In this document: positions 1 to 6,759 of the stretch, piece after piece
How positions within the stretch are numbered: the stretch's first letter is position 1
Layout of the letters: each line of letters opens with the position of its first letter
Source: JBGVSA01 sp047605765
GTDB lineage: Bacteria > Pseudomonadota > Gammaproteobacteria > Burkholderiales > Rhodocyclaceae
NCBI GenBank assembly: GCA_047605765.1
Contig: JASGFB010000126.1
Coordinates: forward strand, 1-11,530
Length of the DNA: 11,530 nucleotides
Direction: 5' to 3'
Made by a program: the position numbers and the translations under genes
The notes under the pieces: model-generated
The model's database searches: none
Told to the model about the DNA's origin: nothing
What the model saw: the letters and a program-made list of their open reading frames with translations, nothing else

Positions 1-612
1 ATCGAGGACGCCCACCGCAGCGGCGCCGACGTGCGCGAGATGGCCTTTGCGCACGCGCGCGACGCCGGCTCGATGCTGTCCCTGCATCGCACGCCGGGGC
101 ATGTGCTGGAGGCGTGCTGGTTCATTCACCACGCGGCCGACGCGCTCGATCTGTGGGGCCGGTCGCCGCTGTTCTCGCGCGACACCCTGGCCGACGTCGC
201 CGCCCATGCCTGCCAGATCGGCTGGGACGCGCAAGAAGGCGGCCTGTTCCGCTATACCCACCATGCCGGGGGGCCGCCGGAAGGCATGCGCACCGACGAC
301 CGCTACGAGCAGATGGTGGTCGACACCTGGGACACCAAGCTATGGTGGGTGCATGCCGAAGCGCTGTACACGACCCTGATGCTGGGGATCAAGGCCGGCC
401 GCCCCGATCTGCTGGCCTGGCACGATCGGCTGCATCGCTACACCCTGCGCACCTTTCCGGCCGGCGCCGGGCAGGAATGGATCCAGACCCGCCGCCGCGA
501 CGGCACCCCGCTGGAGGCCACCGTGGCGCTGCCGGTGAAGGACCCGTTCCACGTTGCGCGGGCCCTGTTGCTGCTCACCGAATTACTCAATAAAGAACTG
601 ATCACATCATGA
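1..612 (+). CDS. N-acylglucosamine 2-epimerase (AGE) family protein, 5' truncated by window edge
   Basis: This is the C-terminal part of an (alpha/alpha)6-barrel sugar 2-epimerase; the reading frame is open from base 1, and 203 residues are visible against about 390-420 for the family. Diagnostic motifs are GHVLEACW, which carries the first catalytic-type His, KLWWVHAEAL, and the C-terminal VKDPFHVAR, which carries the second His. In the family these residues interconvert N-acylglucosamine and N-acylmannosamine, or related 2-epimers, in the cytoplasm; the exact sugar cannot be read from this fragment. The stop codon overlaps the start of the nagB-like gene (ATGA), so it is the upstream member of an amino-sugar operon. 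Its last 30 bases are unusually AT-rich for the window. Family assignment is firm; substrate is inferred from the nagB/nagA neighbours. Confidence 0.85.
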   Translation: MEDAHRSGADVREMAFAHARDAGSMLSLHRTPGHVLEACWFIHHAADALDLWGRSPLFSRDTLADVAAHACQIGWDAQEGGLFRYTHHAGGPPEGMRTDDRYEQMVVDTWDTKLWWVHAEALYTTLMLGIKAGRPDLLAWHDRLHRYTLRTFPAGAGQEWIQTRRRDGTPLEATVALPVKDPFHVARALLLLTELLNKELITS

Positions 613-1364
613 CAAGCAGACCCACCTTTGCAGGCCGCATGGAGATCCGCCGCTACGCGTCGCGCCTCGCCATGGGTCAGGACGCCGCCCACGACGTCGC
701 CGCCTTCGTCCGCCACAAGCTGACGCAACAGGCGGGCGTGCGCCTGGTCTTCGCCGCCGCGCCCAGCCAGCAGGAAATGCTCGACGCCCTGGTGCGCGAA
801 CCGGGCATCGACTGGCGGCGCGTCACCGCCTTCCACATGGATGAATACATCGGCCTGCCGGCCGGCGCTCCGCAGCGCTTCGGCGCATGGCTGACACAGC
901 ACGTGTTCGGCAGGCTGCCCTTCGGCGCGGTCAACGTCATCGACCCCGAGCCGGACCCGGCCGCCTGCGTGGCCGCCTATGCCGACCGCCTGGCCGCCGC
1001 GCCCATCGATGCGGTATGCCTGGGCATCGGCGTCAACGGGCACCTGGCGTTCAACGATCCGCCGGTGGCCGACTTTGCCGACGCGGCCGCCGTCAAGATC
1101 GTGGAACTGGACGACATCTGCCGCCAGCAACAGGTCGACGACGCCTGCTTTGCGCGCTTTGCCGACGTGCCGACGCACGCCGTGACGCTGACCATCCCGC
1201 GCCTGCTCGACGCCGAGCGCCTGTTCTGCGTGGTGCCGGGCGCCACCAAGCGCGACGCCGTGGCCAGGATGCTGGCCGCACCGCTCGGCGAGCATTGCCC
1301 GGCCACCGCGCTGCGCAAGCACGCCGACTGCGTGGTGTACCTCGATGCGGAGTCGGCGCCATGA
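609..1364 (+). CDS. nagB: Glucosamine-6-phosphate deaminase (NagB family)
   Basis: This 251-residue cytoplasmic enzyme belongs to the glucosamine/galactosamine-6-phosphate isomerase family. It would convert amino-sugar 6-phosphate to ketose 6-phosphate plus ammonia. FHMDEYIGLP (residues 75-84) carries D78, equivalent to the catalytic base D72 of E. coli NagB. GIGVNGHLAFNDPP (from residue 139) carries N143, H145 and D150, where E. coli has D141, H143 and E148. Asn at the first position also occurs in Bacillus-type NagB; FNDP instead of FNEP marks a divergent subfamily, so specificity for glucosamine-6-phosphate is not certain. The ATG overlaps the epimerase stop, and the stop overlaps the nagA start, both as ATGA, suggesting translational coupling. 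Length is close to the usual 240-265 residues. Confidence 0.85.
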   Translation: MTSRPTFAGRMEIRRYASRLAMGQDAAHDVAAFVRHKLTQQAGVRLVFAAAPSQQEMLDALVREPGIDWRRVTAFHMDEYIGLPAGAPQRFGAWLTQHVFGRLPFGAVNVIDPEPDPAACVAAYADRLAAAPIDAVCLGIGVNGHLAFNDPPVADFADAAAVKIVELDDICRQQQVDDACFARFADVPTHAVTLTIPRLLDAERLFCVVPGATKRDAVARMLAAPLGEHCPATALRKHADCVVYLDAESAP

Positions 1365-2491
1365 CCGCCACCACCCTGACCGGGCGCGACCCGGCGAGCG
1401 GGCTGCCGCTGGCCGTCACGGTCGAGCGCGAACGCATCGTGCGCATCGAGGCGGGGCCGCGCGACGAGACGCATTGGTTGAGCCCCGGTCTGGTCGACAT
1501 CCAGGTCAATGGCTATGCCGGCCATGACGTGAACGCGGCGGACGTGGACGCGGCAAGCATCGGTGCGCTGGCCCGCGCGGTGCGCGCCACCGGCGTGACC
1601 ACCTTCCTGCCGACCCTGATCACGGCGTCCGAAGACAGCCTGCTGCACGGCCTGCGCACCATCGCGCAGGCGCGCGCGGCCGATCCGCTGGTGGCGCGCA
1701 TGGTGCCCGGCGTTCACATCGAAGGCCCGCACCTGTCACCGCAGGACGGGCCGCGCGGCGCCCATCCGCGCGAACACATCCGCCCGCCCGACATCGCCGA
1801 ATTCAATCGCTGGCAGGCGGCCAGCGGGGGGCTGGTGCACCTGGTCACGCTGTCGCCGCATTTCGATCAGGCCCCGGCGTACACGGCGGCGCTCACCGGC
1901 CAGGGCACGCGCGTCGCCATCGGTCATACCGATGCGACGCCGGAACAGATCCGGGCGGTGGTCGATGCCGGCGCCTGCCTGTCCACCCACCTGGGCAACG
2001 GCGCCGCCGCCATGCTGCCGCGCCACCCCAACTTCATCTGGACGCAACTGGCCGACCCGCGCCTGTCCGCCAGCTTCATCGCCGACGGTTTTCACCTGCC
2101 GGCCGACACCTTCCAGGCGATGCTGCGCGCCAAGGGCATCGAGCGGGCGATATTGATTTCGGATACGGCCGCCGTCGGCGGATTGGCGCCGGGCGTGTAC
2201 GACACGCCCATCGGCGGCCGCGTCGAGCTGACCGCGCAGGGCCGCCTGGGGGTGGTGGATTCGCCCTATCTGGCCGGCGCCGCCAAGCCCCTGGCGGCGG
2301 ACGTCGCCAGCGCCATCCGCATGGCCGGCATCCCGCTGCATCAGGCACTGACCATGGCCACCCGCAACCCGGCGCGGCTGCTGGGCCTGCACGCCGTGCT
2401 CGAAGTGGGCGCGCGTGCCGACCTCATCCGCTTCCGATGGCAGGACGGCGACGATGCATTGCAGGTGGACGAGGTGTGGCCGGCGGCGTAG
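1361..2491 (+). CDS. nagA: N-acetylglucosamine-6-phosphate deacetylase
   Basis: This 376-residue amidohydrolase-superfamily enzyme would remove acetate from GlcNAc-6-phosphate to feed the NagB-like deaminase upstream. The family landmarks are present in order: PGLVDIQVNGYAG, with Gln-Val-Asn where many amidohydrolases have HxH; IEGPHLSP with metal-ligand Glu at E121; GHTDAT with H189; THLGNG with H210; and ISDTAAVGG with catalytic Asp at D268. The His segment reads HLGNGAAAM rather than the classical HLFNAM, which places it in a divergent NagA branch. The ATG at 1361 overlaps the nagB stop; longer in-frame extensions upstream only run antiparallel to motif-bearing nagB sequence and were rejected. 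The gene converges on the hydratase-like operon with a 12-bp gap. Confidence 0.9.
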   Translation: MTATTLTGRDPASGLPLAVTVERERIVRIEAGPRDETHWLSPGLVDIQVNGYAGHDVNAADVDAASIGALARAVRATGVTTFLPTLITASEDSLLHGLRTIAQARAADPLVARMVPGVHIEGPHLSPQDGPRGAHPREHIRPPDIAEFNRWQAASGGLVHLVTLSPHFDQAPAYTAALTGQGTRVAIGHTDATPEQIRAVVDAGACLSTHLGNGAAAMLPRHPNFIWTQLADPRLSASFIADGFHLPADTFQAMLRAKGIERAILISDTAAVGGLAPGVYDTPIGGRVELTAQGRLGVVDSPYLAGAAKPLAADVASAIRMAGIPLHQALTMATRNPARLLGLHAVLEVGARADLIRFRWQDGDDALQVDEVWPAA

Positions 2492-2503
2492 GGCCGGCCG
2501 GCC
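2492..2503. repeat. 12-bp perfect palindrome filling the convergent gap
   Basis: The whole space between the nagA stop and the stop of the convergent decarboxylase-like gene is three tandem GGCC units, which is a perfect self-complementary 12-mer. There is no T-tract on either strand. It could form a short GC hairpin in both transcripts, but it is too short to call a terminator. Confidence 0.6.
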
Positions 2504-3280
2504 TCAGGCGCGTGGCGCCGTCCTGAAACCGGCGCTGCCGAGCGTCTGCATGTCGACCGTCACATGGCAATCGGGCCGCAGCCATTCGGCGGCGGTGGCA
2601 CCTCCGGCCATGACGATCCAGCCGGCCTGCAAGGGCTCGCCGCTGGCGCCGGACAGGCGCGCTGCCGCCATCAGGGCGCGCAGGGGGTGCCCCAGCAGGG
2701 CCGCCGTCGAGCCGACGTGGATCGGCCTGCCATCGAATGCCAGCACCAGGCCCAGGTTGGCGTAGTCGACGTCGCCGGCGCGCCGCCATGGGCCGACGAC
2801 GAAGCCGCTGGAAGACGCGTTGTCGGCGATCACCTCGGGCAGGGTGAACGTGAAGTCGCGGTACCGCGAATCGATGATCTCCAGTGCCGGCGCCACGGCC
2901 TCGATGGCGGCCAGCGCCTGGGCCGGCGTGGCGTCGGCTTCGAGCGGGCTGCGCAACAGAAAAGCCAGCTCCGGTTCGACACGGGGGCGCACGAAACGCG
3001 CGAGGTCGATCTGGCTGTCCTCGGCAATGTGCATGGCATCGGTCAGGCGCCCCCAGATGACGTCCGACAAGCCCATCTGCAGCATCTTGGCGCGGCTGGT
3101 GAAGCCCATCTTGACGCCGACGCGGCGCTCGCCGCGACTCAGGCGGCGGGCAATCGACAGGCGCTGGATGTCATAGGCGTCGGCCAGCGTCAGGGCGCCG
3201 TGCGGGTCGATCTGGGCCGTGGCGGTGGCGTGCCCGGCGGCTTCGTCGAGCAGGCGGGCGAAGGATTCGGACGTACTCAT
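2504..3280 (-). CDS. 4-oxalocrotonate decarboxylase-like protein (FAH/hydratase family)
   Basis: This 258-residue cytoplasmic protein belongs to the 2-keto-4-pentenoate hydratase/oxalocrotonate decarboxylase branch of the fumarylacetoacetate hydrolase-like fold. It resembles the DmpH/XylI/NahK decarboxylases most: LADAYDIQ (residues 32-39), VKMGFTSRAKMLQMG (56-70), EIIDSRYRDF (from 134) and VIADNASSSGF. All three expected metal-binding acids are present: E102 and E104 in VEPELAF and E134 in PALEIIDSR. XylI-type enzymes use Mg2+ to decarboxylate 4-oxalocrotonate to 2-hydroxypenta-2,4-dienoate. I chose the ATG at 3280 because it overlaps the upstream stop (ATGA) and has GGAA 6 bases ahead; extending further would only read antisense-like sequence. 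It is last in a regulator-hydratase-decarboxylase operon. The true substrate could be another 2-oxo-enoate. Confidence 0.8.
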   Translation of the reverse strand: MSTSESFARLLDEAAGHATATAQIDPHGALTLADAYDIQRLSIARRLSRGERRVGVKMGFTSRAKMLQMGLSDVIWGRLTDAMHIAEDSQIDLARFVRPRVEPELAFLLRSPLEADATPAQALAAIEAVAPALEIIDSRYRDFTFTLPEVIADNASSSGFVVGPWRRAGDVDYANLGLVLAFDGRPIHVGSTAALLGHPLRALMAAARLSGASGEPLQAGWIVMAGGATAAEWLRPDCHVTVDMQTLGSAGFRTAPRA

Positions 3281-4086
3281 GGCGTGTTCCGTGGCAAGTC
3301 GGTGTCGAGGGCGGCACGCACGCTGCCCAGTCCGTTGATGTGCGCGTCGAAGACATCGCCGGCATGCGCCGGCACGGCCGGCCCCAACGCGCCGCACAGC
3401 ACGATGTGGCCGCGCCGCAGGGGCTGCCCGTGGGCGGCCAGCAGGCGCGCCAGACCGATCAGCGCGTTGAACGGATGCCCCTGGCATGCCGCGCCAGCCC
3501 CCGTCGATACCGGCTCCCCGCGTCGTTGCAGCACCATGCCGGCCAGCCGCAGATCGAGCCCCGCTAGCGGTGTCGGCGTGGCCCCCAGCACGAAGGCGCC
3601 GGCACCGCCGTTGTCGGCCACGGCATCGCATGCGCCGAGGGTCGGCTGCGCGAGGCGCGAGGCGCTGATCTCGATGGCCGGCAGGGCATAGGCCAGCGCT
3701 TGCAGGATGTCGGCGTAGGTCGGCCGGGCAAGGTCCAGGTCGTGCGCCAGCACCAGGGCGATGTGGGCTTCGGCGCGGGCCTGCAACAAATTCGCCGGCG
3801 GGATCGGCTCGCCGTCGCCGTAGGCCATGACATCGAACAAGGTGCCGTACGCCAGAGCGTCCTGCCCGGCACGCGGGGCGGCCACCGATGGGCCGATCTT
3901 GTGGCCGACCCGGCGTTGGCCGGCTTGTTCGCGCCAGCGAATTTCCAGCGCCTGTATGGCGATGGCATCGTCGAGATCAAGGTTCGGAAACTGCGCGGAG
4001 GGTGGATCGATCGGGCGATGCTGTGCGGCAGCCTCGCGCAGGCGGTGTGCGATGGCCGCGTGCTGGGCGTGATGAAGCGTCGTCAT
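3277..4086 (-). CDS. 2-oxopent-4-enoate hydratase-like protein with altered metal site
   Basis: This 269-residue protein of the MhpD/DmpE/XylJ hydratase family would add water to a 2-oxo-4-enoate to give a 4-hydroxy-2-oxo acid. Supporting segments are VGHKIG (60-65), YGTLFDVM (80-87), ARAEAHIALVL (from 103), CDAVADNGGAG, GHPFNALIGLARLL and GALGPAVPAHAGD. Numbering by residue count matches E. coli MhpD: the metal-ligand positions are E106, H108 and E139, so the second Glu has become His. The KxG-L-T loop is also changed to KIGPS. Fold and family are firm; conventional hydratase activity is less so. In known pathways hydratase and decarboxylase form a complex, fitting the ATGA overlap with the downstream decarboxylase-like gene. 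The start at 4086 also overlaps the stop of the upstream lysR gene. Confidence 0.8.
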   Translation of the reverse strand: MTTLHHAQHAAIAHRLREAAAQHRPIDPPSAQFPNLDLDDAIAIQALEIRWREQAGQRRVGHKIGPSVAAPRAGQDALAYGTLFDVMAYGDGEPIPPANLLQARAEAHIALVLAHDLDLARPTYADILQALAYALPAIEISASRLAQPTLGACDAVADNGGAGAFVLGATPTPLAGLDLRLAGMVLQRRGEPVSTGAGAACQGHPFNALIGLARLLAAHGQPLRRGHIVLCGALGPAVPAHAGDVFDAHINGLGSVRAALDTDLPRNTP

Positions 4087-5039
4087 GCAGGGGTCCGTGA
4101 TGAGCCTGAGAAGGACGTGGTATCGGCCAGCGGCGCCCAGGCGTCGTCGATGGCGCGCCGGAACACTTCCAGCGTGCCGGCCGGCAGGGCCGTGGACGTG
4201 TGCTGGACACGCCACAGCGTCGCCGTGGCGGACAGGGCAGGCACGTCGAGAATGCGCAGCCGCTGGCGCCAGGCGCTGGCCTCGACCAGCGGACGCGGCA
4301 CGAAGCCGCTGCCGGCGCCGGCAGCCACCAGTTCGAGCTGCAAGGCCGTGCCAAAGCTGTCCGACCCCACGCTGAACACTTCGTTGGCGTCGGCAAAGGC
4401 CTGTTGCAACATGCGCCGAAAACCGCAGCCATCCGGATTGAGTATCCAGGGGCGGCTTGCCAGTTCGCGCAGGGTCGGGCTGGCCGACAGCGCCGGCCCT
4501 TCCTGAGCGGTGATGACGACCAGTTCGAAGCGGCCGATGGCCTGCGCCTCCACCCCGGCGCCCAACGCCGGTAATTGCGGCGCGATGATCAAGGCTGCGT
4601 CGAGTTCTCCCGCCCTGATCATGTCTGCCAGATCGGGACTCCAGCCCGTCGATATCTGCGCGGACAGGGCCGGGGCGGCCGTGCGCAATGCCGTCAGCAC
4701 CGGCACCGCCAGCACCTCGGCGGCCAATTGGGGCATGCCGATGCGGAACGTGTCGGGTGCGCTCGCTTCGGTGGTAGCCAGGCTCGCCAGTTTTTCGCTT
4801 TCGCGCAGCAGCAGGGTGCACTGCTCGTAGATGCGCGCCCCTTGCGGAGTCAGCCCGGGCGGGCGCGTGTTGCGGTCGAGCAGGGCGATGCCGAGGGCTT
4901 CTTCCAGCCCCTGGATGCGGCGCGTCACCGCCGGCTGCGGCAGGCCCAGCACGGCGGATGCCTTGGATACCGAGCGATGGCGCACGGCGTGCACGAAGGC
5001 GCTGATCTCGTCGATGTTGAAGTTGTACGGGCGTCGCAT
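4083..5039 (-). CDS. LysR-type transcriptional regulator
   Basis: This 318-residue LysR-family protein has an N-terminal winged helix-turn-helix: FVHAVRHRSVSKASAVLGLP, then QPAVTRRIQGLEEALG and LLDRNTR, about residues 12-60. A periplasmic-binding-like effector domain follows (RIGMPQLAAEVLAVPVL onward; GELDAALI; ELVAAGAGSGFVPR near the C-terminal third). It would bind DNA as an oligomer and respond to a small ligand, probably a substrate or intermediate of the adjacent genes. It is the first gene of the minus-strand operon and faces the ABC importer across an AT-rich gap, the standard arrangement for a divergently acting LysR activator. I chose the ATG at 5039; an in-frame ATG at 5165 would add 42 residues of non-LysR sequence across the likely promoter. 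No clear Shine-Dalgarno precedes 5039. Confidence 0.9.
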   Translation of the reverse strand: MRRPYNFNIDEISAFVHAVRHRSVSKASAVLGLPQPAVTRRIQGLEEALGIALLDRNTRPPGLTPQGARIYEQCTLLLRESEKLASLATTEASAPDTFRIGMPQLAAEVLAVPVLTALRTAAPALSAQISTGWSPDLADMIRAGELDAALIIAPQLPALGAGVEAQAIGRFELVVITAQEGPALSASPTLRELASRPWILNPDGCGFRRMLQQAFADANEVFSVGSDSFGTALQLELVAAGAGSGFVPRPLVEASAWRQRLRILDVPALSATATLWRVQHTSTALPAGTLEVFRRAIDDAWAPLADTTSFSGSSRTPA

Positions 5040-5094
5040 GCCGGTGGCGTCAGCGGAGCGTGGAGCGTGGACTCTGCCAGTTCCGGCGGTTCGG

Positions 5095-5150
5095 TAGAAA
5101 TACGGAATTCGAATATTGTTATCGGATATAAATCGTTCCGCGCATACAAG
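5095..5150. promoter_or_regulatory. AT-rich divergent control region between lysR and the importer operon
   Basis: The 191-bp gap 5040-5230 contains one sharply AT-rich block in otherwise GC-rich DNA. It includes TATAAA at 5127-5132, a good -10-like element for the plus strand with no convincing -35 at 16-18 bp, as expected for an activator-dependent promoter. It also has an interrupted dyad ATAT-N9-ATAT at 5113-5129 and TTCGAA at 5108-5113. The dyad spacing is not the classical LysR T-N11-A box, so an operator is inferred from position and symmetry. Start sites are not determinable by eye. Confidence 0.5.
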
Positions 5151-5230
5151 GGGCCTTTCTATCATGGCTGCTCATCGCTGCGACGCCACCCGGCGTGCGG
5201 CTGTCGACCCTGATCAGATAGAGCTTAACG

Positions 5231-6076
5231 ATGCGTCTTTCACACCTCGCCACCCTGTGCGCAGCACTCGGCCTGCTGTGCGCCCTGCCGGCGTCGGCCC
5301 AGACGGCCAAGCCGGTTTTCCCTCCCGACAGCGCCATGGCGCGCATCCAGAAAAAAGGGCTGCTGACCGTGGGCGCCCGCCAGGATCTGCCCGGCGTCGT
5401 GCAACTGAATCCGCTCACCCAGGCGGTCGAAGGCTTCGACGCCGACGTGGCGCGGGCCATCGGTGCACGGCTGGGGCTGGCACCGGCCGGCGTGCGTTTC
5501 GTCGAAGTGCCCTCGGCCACGCGTGAGAACGCCGTCAACCAGGGGCTGGTCGATATTCTGATCGGCGCATATGTGATCACGCCCAAGCGGCGCGCCCTGG
5601 TCGGGCAGGCCGGCCCGTATGTGGATGCGCGCGCGTATCTGTACGTTCGCAGCGAGAACCAGCACAAGTACAAGCGCCCCGAAGACATCAAAGGCAAGCG
5701 CATCTGCACCACGCCAACGGGCACGTCGGCGCCGGTGATCCAGCAATACGGCGGCGTGTTCCTGCCCTTTGAGGACGTCAGCGCGTGCACCCAGCAAGTG
5801 GTCAACGGCACGGTCGACGGCAAGATGGGCAACGACTTGAACAACCTGGGCTTCGTCAAGCAGTTCCCCGACCTGGTGCCCGCCGACGTGCCCGCCATGC
5901 GCACCGAGGGCTGGGGTGTCGGCCTGAAAAAGGACGACGAACAGTTCTGCCGCTTTACCAACGGCGTGCTCAAGGATCTGGTCAAGAGCGGCGAGTGGCA
6001 GCGTCTGTGGGACAAGCATTTCGCGCCGTTGGGCGTGTCGCCGCAGAAGCCGCCGCAAGTCGGCGACGTCTGCTGA
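5231..6076 (+). CDS. ABC transporter substrate-binding protein, polar amino acid type (GluB-like)
   Basis: This 281-residue periplasmic solute receptor belongs to the amino-acid SBP family (SBP_bac_3). It begins with a Sec signal peptide: MR..., a hydrophobic Leu/Ala core, and ALPASA before Q24 as a clear signal peptidase I site. Mature landmarks are EGFDADVARAIGARLG, GAYVITPKRR (family Arg for the substrate alpha-carboxylate), TTPTGTSA, and VDGKMGNDL near the ligand Asp. C159 and C186 occupy the positions of a Cys pair that I recall in Corynebacterium GluB, probably a disulfide; C240 and terminal C281 are extra. It is first in a rightward operon with two permeases. Only a weak AGAG-like ribosome site precedes the ATG. 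Ligand is probably an amino acid or structural analogue; its identity cannot be read. Confidence 0.88.
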   Translation: MRLSHLATLCAALGLLCALPASAQTAKPVFPPDSAMARIQKKGLLTVGARQDLPGVVQLNPLTQAVEGFDADVARAIGARLGLAPAGVRFVEVPSATRENAVNQGLVDILIGAYVITPKRRALVGQAGPYVDARAYLYVRSENQHKYKRPEDIKGKRICTTPTGTSAPVIQQYGGVFLPFEDVSACTQQVVNGTVDGKMGNDLNNLGFVKQFPDLVPADVPAMRTEGWGVGLKKDDEQFCRFTNGVLKDLVKSGEWQRLWDKHFAPLGVSPQKPPQVGDVC

Positions 6077-6111
6077 CGGAGCGGCCCGCGCGCGGCCAGG
6101 GGCGGCACACC

Positions 6112-6759
6112 ATGTCGATACTCATCACTCATGCCGGCGAAATCGCCACGGCGTTCTCGGTCACGCTGGCCCTGTTCGCCGCCGCGGCGGTGTGTGCCCT
6201 GACCCTGGGCGCCACCCTGGCCGTCACGCGCAGCCTGCCGGTGGGCACGCTGCGGCGCATCGCGGCGGGCTACGTGTCGGTCATGCGCAATACGCCGGTG
6301 GTGCTGGTGTTTTTCTTCATCACTTTCGGCCTGCCGCAACTGGGCCTGCGTTTTTCGTTCTTCGCTTACGCCACCATCGCCCTGGCGCTGTATGAAGCGG
6401 CGCACGTGTGCGAATCCCTGCGCTCGGGCTTCAATGCCATTGCGCCGGGCCAATCGCAGGCGGCGCGTTCGCTGGGGATGTCCGGCGCCATGATGCTGCG
6501 CGAGATCCTGCTGCCGCAGGCCGTCCGCAACGCCGTGCCGGCGCTGGGCAACAACCTGATTTCGCTGGCCAAGGCCACGTCCCTGGCCGGATCGTTCGGC
6601 GTGGTGGAAGCCACCGCCCAATTGCACAGGCTGACCATCGAAGAGCCCGGTGCGGTGTTCGTCGTGTTCTGCGGCATTGCCGCCGGCTACGTGGCGATCA
6701 ATCTCGCCGTGGCCACCGTGGTGCGGCGTTTCGAGCTGCGTCTGGCGGTGCCGGCATGA
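6112..6759 (+). CDS. Amino acid ABC transporter permease (GluC-like)
   Basis: This 215-residue inner-membrane permease of the HisMQ/GluC type has about five hydrophobic helices, including FSVTLALFAAAAVCALTLG (about 15-33) and VVLVFFFITFGL (about 63-74). Family motifs are VMRNTPVVLV and the EAA loop CESLRSGFNAIAPGQSQAAR followed by SLGMSG and LLPQAVRNAVP, which contacts the ATPase. The sequence pattern (RNTP, ESLRSG, EEPGAVFVVF) resembles actinobacterial glutamate permease GluC. I chose the ATG at 6112 because AGGGGCGG lies 7-14 bases upstream; in-frame sequence further upstream overlaps the binding-protein gene. The stop overlaps the next permease start as ATGA. It would pair with that permease as a heterodimeric channel. 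Confidence 0.9.
   Translation: MSILITHAGEIATAFSVTLALFAAAAVCALTLGATLAVTRSLPVGTLRRIAAGYVSVMRNTPVVLVFFFITFGLPQLGLRFSFFAYATIALALYEAAHVCESLRSGFNAIAPGQSQAARSLGMSGAMMLREILLPQAVRNAVPALGNNLISLAKATSLAGSFGVVEATAQLHRLTIEEPGAVFVVFCGIAAGYVAINLAVATVVRRFELRLAVPA

Noticed and set aside
887..1360. In-frame N-terminal extension of NagA
   Set aside because: The extension lies wholly inside nagB in another frame and is Arg/Pro-rich; the ATG at 1361 gives a normal family N-terminus and an ATGA overlap.
2564..3691. 375-codon plus-strand frame over the hydratase/decarboxylase genes
   Set aside because: Antisense shadow: the minus-strand proteins carry conserved FAH-family motifs throughout, this frame has none.
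5040..5165. Upstream ATG at 5165 as the lysR start
   Set aside because: It would add 42 residues unlike any LysR N-terminus and would translate the AT-rich block that looks like the divergent promoter.
5182..5195. Small hairpin ACGCC-ACCC-GGCGT before the binding-protein gene
   Set aside because: A 5-bp stem is common by chance in DNA this GC-rich and there is no riboswitch- or attenuator-like context.
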